Part shown: positions 62,186 through 64,000 of the stretch, in pieces
Numbering within the stretch: the stretch's first letter is position 1
Layout: each line of letters opens with the position of its first letter
Source of the DNA: JAKJGV01 sp964617565
Lineage (GTDB): Bacteria; Verrucomicrobiota; Kiritimatiellia; CAIQIC01; JAGNIJ01
Length of the DNA stretch: 64,000 nt
Reading direction: 5' to 3'
Assembly: GCA_964617565.1 (NCBI GenBank)
Contig: CAZTYH010000002.1
Span: forward strand, 20,343-84,342
Made by a program: the position numbers and the translations under genes
Notes under the pieces: generated by a model
The model's database searches: none
What the model was told of the DNA's origin: nothing
What the model saw: only the letters and a program-made list of their open reading frames with translations

Positions 62186-62983
62186 GTGAACCCCGCTGGA
62201 CTGAGTATCGAGGATTACGAACGGATACTGGCCACCATCGACGACATTGCGCGATGCGATTCGCCCGACGCATTGTCGGCCGCCATTGTCGGCCATGCGC
62301 CCCGCCTGATTCGCGCGCAATCCTGTGCGTGGACCGAGGTCAACCTGGAGACGCAGCACACAAACGGATGCATGATTCCGCCCGTTGATGTGGCCGCCAT
62401 GGCGAGGGAAATGTCCGGGGTTGTCCACGAGCATCCGGTCATCCGCAAGCTCATGGAGACGCGGGACGGCAGCGCCAAGGCCATTTCCGATTTCCTGTCG
62501 CGGCGCACCTTCCAATCAAGCAACCTCTATCAGCAGTTCTATCGAAAACACCGGACCGAAGATCAGCTGAGCATTGCCGCCCTGTTCGAACCAAACTGGC
62601 TCGTCGGACTCGTTTGGAATCGCGACACCTGGGGGTTTACCGACCGGGAAAAAGCGGTCGCGAACGCCCTGCGCGCCACCCTTTTTCAGACCTATTGGCA
62701 CTTGCGGCAACTGGACGCGTTCGCCATTGCGCGCAACGGACTTCGGCTGCAGCAACAGGTGCGACCGACGCTGGTTTCGGCGCTCATGGCAAAAGGGCTA
62801 TCCCGTCGCGAAGCCGAAGTGGCCGCCATCGTTGCCGAGGGTGGAAGCAACTGCGAGATTGCCGCTGCGCTGGGTATCTGCGAAGGCACCGTGCGCAAAC
62901 ACGTTAACCGGTTGTTTCTGAAACTTGGCGTTCACAACCGCTCTGCCGCAACCCGCGCCGCACTTGCGTTGCTGAGGCAGTAG
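62186..62983 (+). CDS. LuxR-family transcriptional regulator
   Basis: 265 residues from GTG 62186. The N-terminal 190 residues form a sensory domain without a receiver Asp or an obvious autoinducer-binding Trp/Tyr pattern; residues about 203-260 are a LuxR/FixJ helix-turn-helix: GLSRREAEVAAIVAEGGSNCEIAAALGICEGTVRKHVNRLF. The gene is divergent from the surface-protein operon, so it is the best candidate for its regulator, by position only. Confidence 0.85.
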   Translation: MNPAGLSIEDYERILATIDDIARCDSPDALSAAIVGHAPRLIRAQSCAWTEVNLETQHTNGCMIPPVDVAAMAREMSGVVHEHPVIRKLMETRDGSAKAISDFLSRRTFQSSNLYQQFYRKHRTEDQLSIAALFEPNWLVGLVWNRDTWGFTDREKAVANALRATLFQTYWHLRQLDAFAIARNGLRLQQQVRPTLVSALMAKGLSRREAEVAAIVAEGGSNCEIAAALGICEGTVRKHVNRLFLKLGVHNRSAATRAALALLRQ

Positions 62984-62989
62984 TTGGAC

Positions 62990-63610
62990 TTACAACGCCT
63001 TGACGAACATATCCGGGCGCGCGGCGTCGGGGCGGAAGCCGTTGCGGCGCAGGTATCGCTGGTGAACCGCGAGGCCGCGGTCCGCGACAAACCGCTTGAT
63101 ACCCTTCTGCTTGAAGTACATTCGCTTGATATCGTAAACGAAAACACCGACCTTGAAATCGCGGTACTCAGGAATCACATAGTCCGCGACGATGCGCGCC
63201 TCTTCCCCGTCGAGCTGCAACGCGAGAAACCCGACGGGCAACATGTTGCGGAACAGCATGTACGTTTCCGTACCGATCAGCTGTTCGAATCGAGCGTCGG
63301 GGAAGAACGCATGGATGTCGTTTTCGTGATAGAGGAAGAACTTCTTGAAGTAATCGGCACCGATCTCGGCGAGCGGCGAAAGCTCGAAGTAGTCTCGGCA
63401 GCGCATCATCTGAATAAGGAACCAGGCGTCAATGCCCACGATGATCGCGTTGATGCCGAACACCGGCCAAGCATGGATGAGCAAGCCGTAAAGCGAGAAG
63501 AGAAGCGAACCGACGAGGTTGATCCACCTCAACTTGACCAGCGACTTCATCAACAGCGAGATCAGGATGACTACCGACCCCGCATATCCGATTAGTTCGG
63601 CAAGATTCAT
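62990..63610 (-). CDS. YgjV-family inner membrane protein
   Basis: 206 residues. Four N-terminal helices with GYAGSVVILISLLMKSLVKLRWINLVGSLLFSLYGLL, matching the YgjV-type family, then a soluble C-terminal half with YHENDIHAFFPDARFEQL and a DYVIPEYRDFKVG segment. Function not known. It is convergent with the LuxR gene, 6 bases between stops. Confidence 0.7.
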   Translation of the reverse strand: MNLAELIGYAGSVVILISLLMKSLVKLRWINLVGSLLFSLYGLLIHAWPVFGINAIIVGIDAWFLIQMMRCRDYFELSPLAEIGADYFKKFFLYHENDIHAFFPDARFEQLIGTETYMLFRNMLPVGFLALQLDGEEARIVADYVIPEYRDFKVGVFVYDIKRMYFKQKGIKRFVADRGLAVHQRYLRRNGFRPDAARPDMFVKAL

Positions 63611-63636
63611 TGGGCTTTAAGATAGCGCTAAATGAC

Positions 63637-63889
63637 TCAAACCACAAATCCATAGCGCTTGAGCTTGGAAGACAGCAGCGCATCCAGCGCGGGCAAATCC
63701 TTCGGAAAGACAGACACAAGACGCTTCTCTTCCTGCTGATACAGCATCTTTTTCTTGTACATGCTCATCTTGTATTGAGGCGTGTCCAAACCCCAAATAT
63801 TCAATGTACACGTCCAGCTCCGGCAAATAGAAGTCGGGCCGAATCTGGAATTCGCCGAGCAATAGCGAGTCAATGAAGTATGTTGCCTT
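63637..63889 (-). pseudogene. Frameshifted remnant of a restriction-endonuclease-like helicase tail
   Basis: Two frames join into one sensible protein of about 80 residues: ATYFIDSLLLGEFQIRPDFY, LPELDVYIEYLG in one, then LDTPQYKMSMYKKKMLYQQE, RLVSVFPKDLPALDALLSSKL in the other. The switch is at a C tract (63791-63794) where one base is extra. This resembles the C-terminal nuclease-like domain of UvrD/DEAD-type helicases ('RPDFYLP...EYLG...Y...K..LY'). A TAA lies upstream, so the rest is missing. A sequencing error could explain the frameshift but not the truncation. Confidence 0.65.
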
Positions 63890-63891
63890 TT

Positions 63892-64000
63892 ATGAAACAC
63901 CAACACTGGCTCCTTAAGACCGAACCGGAGACCTATTCAATTGACGACCTCCGGCGCGAGAAACGCGCGGGCTGGACCGGGGTGCGGAACTACCAGGCGC
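63892..64000 (+). CDS. EVE-domain protein, N-terminal part (3' end outside window)
   Basis: 36 residues are visible from ATG 63892: MKHQHWLLKTEPETYSIDDL, then WTGVRNYQA. This start is diagnostic for EVE (thymocyte nuclear protein 1-like, PUA-like) proteins, which bind modified bases. It is divergent from the adjacent pseudogene. Confidence 0.85.
   Translation, partial: MKHQHWLLKTEPETYSIDDLRREKRAGWTGVRNYQA

Noticed and set aside
1..64000. tRNA, rRNA, riboswitch or insertion sequence
   Set aside because: No cloverleaf, conserved rRNA segment, known riboswitch core or transposase was recognised by eye; a covariance-model search would be needed to exclude them.

Overview
This is a GC-rich bacterial scaffold with no rRNA, tRNA, CRISPR array or insertion sequence that I could recognise. 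Several traits suggest the PVC superphylum, most plausibly Verrucomicrobiota or Kiritimatiellota: a PEP-CTERM protein, secreted proteins with thrombospondin-3-type Asp-rich repeats, giant head-repeat surface proteins with an S74 chaperone domain, a DUF1573/rhodanese/MauE cluster, LacI-sensor and GntR-LacI regulators, and several families of intergenic palindromes. That assignment is inference, since no marker gene is present.

Layout. 1-3.1 kb: end of potA followed by potB, potC and potD (polyamine uptake). 3.1-9.0 kb: an M28 lipoprotein peptidase, a minus-strand MauE/rhodanese/DUF1573 operon, a membrane Ser/Thr kinase and a small zinc-ribbon membrane protein. 9.0-14.2 kb: a minus-strand carbohydrate ABC transporter (binding protein, two permeases, no ATPase) ending in a GH3 beta-N-acetylglucosaminidase-like enzyme. 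14.4-18.9 kb: a PEP-CTERM protein, an exported protein and two polytopic membrane proteins. 19.0-26.5 kb: a seven-gene minus-strand operon with two TPR proteins (one fused to a thermonuclease domain), a third TPR-like protein, ExbB, two ExbD proteins and a VWA protein carrying a TonB-like N-terminal anchor. 26.6-33.8 kb: two response regulators, a stand-alone CoaB, a secreted protein, a TPM-domain lipoprotein, a methyltransferase and a LacI-type sensor protein. 33.8-41.6 kb: a YgeY-like M20 hydrolase, a fold-type-II PLP enzyme, a GntR-LacI regulator with a candidate operator, PEP carboxykinase and two secreted thioredoxins.

41.8-53.4 kb is the most interesting block. It is a plus-strand operon encoding a GNAT-like protein, a thiolase-fold protein without the thiolase nucleophile, its DUF35 partner, the three oxamate-carbamoyltransferase-type subunits (AllH, AllF, AllG types), a metal-dependent cyclase-family hydrolase, a three-subunit molybdenum hydroxylase and a 55-residue protein. 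I read it as an undescribed catabolic route for an N-heterocycle or ureide that combines Mo hydroxylation, ring opening, possible carbon-carbon cleavage and carbamoyl-phosphate release. 53.4-62.0 kb is a minus-strand surface/secreted-protein operon: two head-repeat proteins, two paralogous 232-residue Asp-rich-repeat proteins and a beta-helix protein. A LuxR-type regulator diverges from it at 62.2 kb. The right end has a YgjV protein, a frameshifted nuclease fragment and the start of an EVE-domain gene.

Assembly caution: seven runs of exactly 100 N occur. Four are flanked by identical 55-base copies, so they are unmerged contig overlaps, and collapsing them (removing 155 bases each) restores four intact genes. 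The other three (18765, 31279, 42319) are real gaps of unknown size.
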